Source: Halanaerobium sp964649895
Lineage (GTDB): Bacteria; Bacillota; Halanaerobiia; Halanaerobiales; Halanaerobiaceae
Length of the DNA: 6,914 bases
Reading direction: 5' to 3'
Assembly: GCA_964649895.1 (NCBI GenBank)
Contig: CAZYRX010000077.1
Span: forward strand, 1 to 6,914
In this document: one piece after another, positions 6,275 to 6,914 of the stretch
How the letters are laid out: every line of letters starts with the position of its first letter
Numbering within the stretch: position 1 is the stretch's first letter
The notes under the pieces: generated by a model
What the model saw: the letters and a program-made list of their open reading frames with translations, nothing else
The model's database searches: none
What the model was told of the DNA's origin: nothing
Translations under genes and position numbers: made by a program

Positions 6275-6914
6275 ATGATAAAAATTGATCAGATTCTAGA
6301 AATGATGGGTGAGATAGCCCCTAAAAATCTTGCAGAAGATTGGGATAATGTTGGGGTTCAGGTTGGTGATACAAATCAGCAAGTAAAAAATGTATTGATT
6401 GCGCTCGATTTAAATAAAGATATTATAGAAGAAGCTAAATTATATGATTGCCAATTGATTATTACTCATCATCCTTTGATTTTTAAAGGGATTCAATCTA
6501 TTAATTCACAGAGTGAAAGTGGCCGCCTCATTATGGAATTGATTAAAAATAATATAACATTATTTTCTGCTCATACAAATTTAGATATTGCAGAAGGTGG
6601 TTTAAATGATTATTTAGCTGAAAAATTAAACTTAACCAAAATTGGTAAATTGGAAACTACTGATGTAAAAAATTATTATAAATTGGTGGTTTTTGTTCCA
6701 GAAGATGCTCTTGATGCTTTAAAAGAAATTTTGTATAAAAGTGGAGCTGGACATATAGGCAAATACAGCCACAGTGGTTTTTCTATAAAAGGGAAAGGGA
6801 CATTTATGCCTCTTGCTGATGCGAATCCACATACTGGTAATAAAAATGAAATTAATGAAGTTTCTGAATATAGGTTAGAAACTATAATCGCAGCAGATGA
6901 TGCAGAAAAAATAA
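6275..6914 (+). CDS. Nif3-like dinuclear metal-center protein, YqfO type with inserted PII-like domain (3' end outside window)
   Basis: This is the N-terminal 213 residues of a Nif3/YqfO (GTP cyclohydrolase 1 type 2-like) family protein. The family forms hexameric rings with a dinuclear metal site; its cellular function is not firmly known. Seen here: NLAEDWDNVGVQVGD (18-32), the metal-ligand motif ITHHPLIFKGI (63-73, H65-H66), and SAHTNLDIAEGG (98-109, H100 and D104). A segment starting YYKLVVFVPEDALDALKEI (134-152), with AGHIGKYSHSGF (158-169) and GKGTFMPL (173-180), matches the PII/CutA-like domain inserted in the longer, roughly 370-residue form. The rest of that insert and the C-terminal half with the remaining metal ligands lie outside. 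The ATG start has AGGAGG at 6263-6268 with a 6-nt spacer. The frame has no stop before the window edge. Nif3/yqfO near sigA is conserved in Firmicutes, though here a tRNA unit separates them. Confidence 0.92.
   Translation, partial: MIKIDQILEMMGEIAPKNLAEDWDNVGVQVGDTNQQVKNVLIALDLNKDIIEEAKLYDCQLIITHHPLIFKGIQSINSQSESGRLIMELIKNNITLFSAHTNLDIAEGGLNDYLAEKLNLTKIGKLETTDVKNYYKLVVFVPEDALDALKEILYKSGAGHIGKYSHSGFSIKGKGTFMPLADANPHTGNKNEINEVSEYRLETIIAADDAEKI

Noticed and set aside
1..6914. Search for mobile elements, CRISPR arrays, toxin-antitoxin or defence genes
   Set aside because: All open frames of substance are housekeeping genes in a conserved order, and no terminal repeats, repeat-spacer arrays or foreign-looking composition shifts were seen. 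The tRNA 3' end is followed by a terminator and not by an integrase or attachment-site duplication.

Overview
This window is a housekeeping stretch from an AT-rich, low-GC Gram-positive (Firmicutes) chromosome. The evidence is a two-subunit bacterial glycyl-tRNA synthetase, a PPDK-regulatory protein, an HD-domain dNTPase, DnaG primase and a SigA-type primary sigma factor in the order familiar from clostridia and bacilli, with strong AGGAGG-type ribosome binding sites. An anaerobic lineage such as Halanaerobiales or another clostridial group fits best. That placement is inferred from gene order, protein character and base composition and is not proven.

All genes are on the + strand. From the left: the 3' half of glyS (1-1086, running in from outside); ppsR (1110-1916); a dgt-like dNTPase gene (1928-2941); a 131-bp AT-rich gap; dnaG (3073-4872); rpoD/sigA (4874-5959), whose Shine-Dalgarno lies inside the end of dnaG; a 148-bp AT-rich gap ending in a near-consensus sigma-A promoter (6045-6073); a tRNA gene with anticodon CAT (6108-6184); a strong intrinsic terminator (6191-6225); and the 5' part of a Nif3/YqfO-family gene (6275 onward, running out of the window). 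No gene-free stretch exceeds 300 bases.

The first three genes are packed tightly (11-23 bp gaps) and look co-transcribed. dnaG and rpoD form a translationally coupled pair like the macromolecular-synthesis operon of other Firmicutes. The genes serve translation (glyS, tRNA), control of PEP/pyruvate metabolism (ppsR), dNTP pool control (dgt), replication priming (dnaG) and general transcription initiation (rpoD). No mobile element, CRISPR array, phage gene or defence system is visible, and I find no previously undescribed system here. The points most worth a second look are the identity of the CAT tRNA (its acceptor stem suggests lysidine-modified tRNA-Ile2 rather than methionine), a PPDK regulator with no ppdK or ccpN beside it, and a divergent stretch in a normally well conserved GlyS motif.
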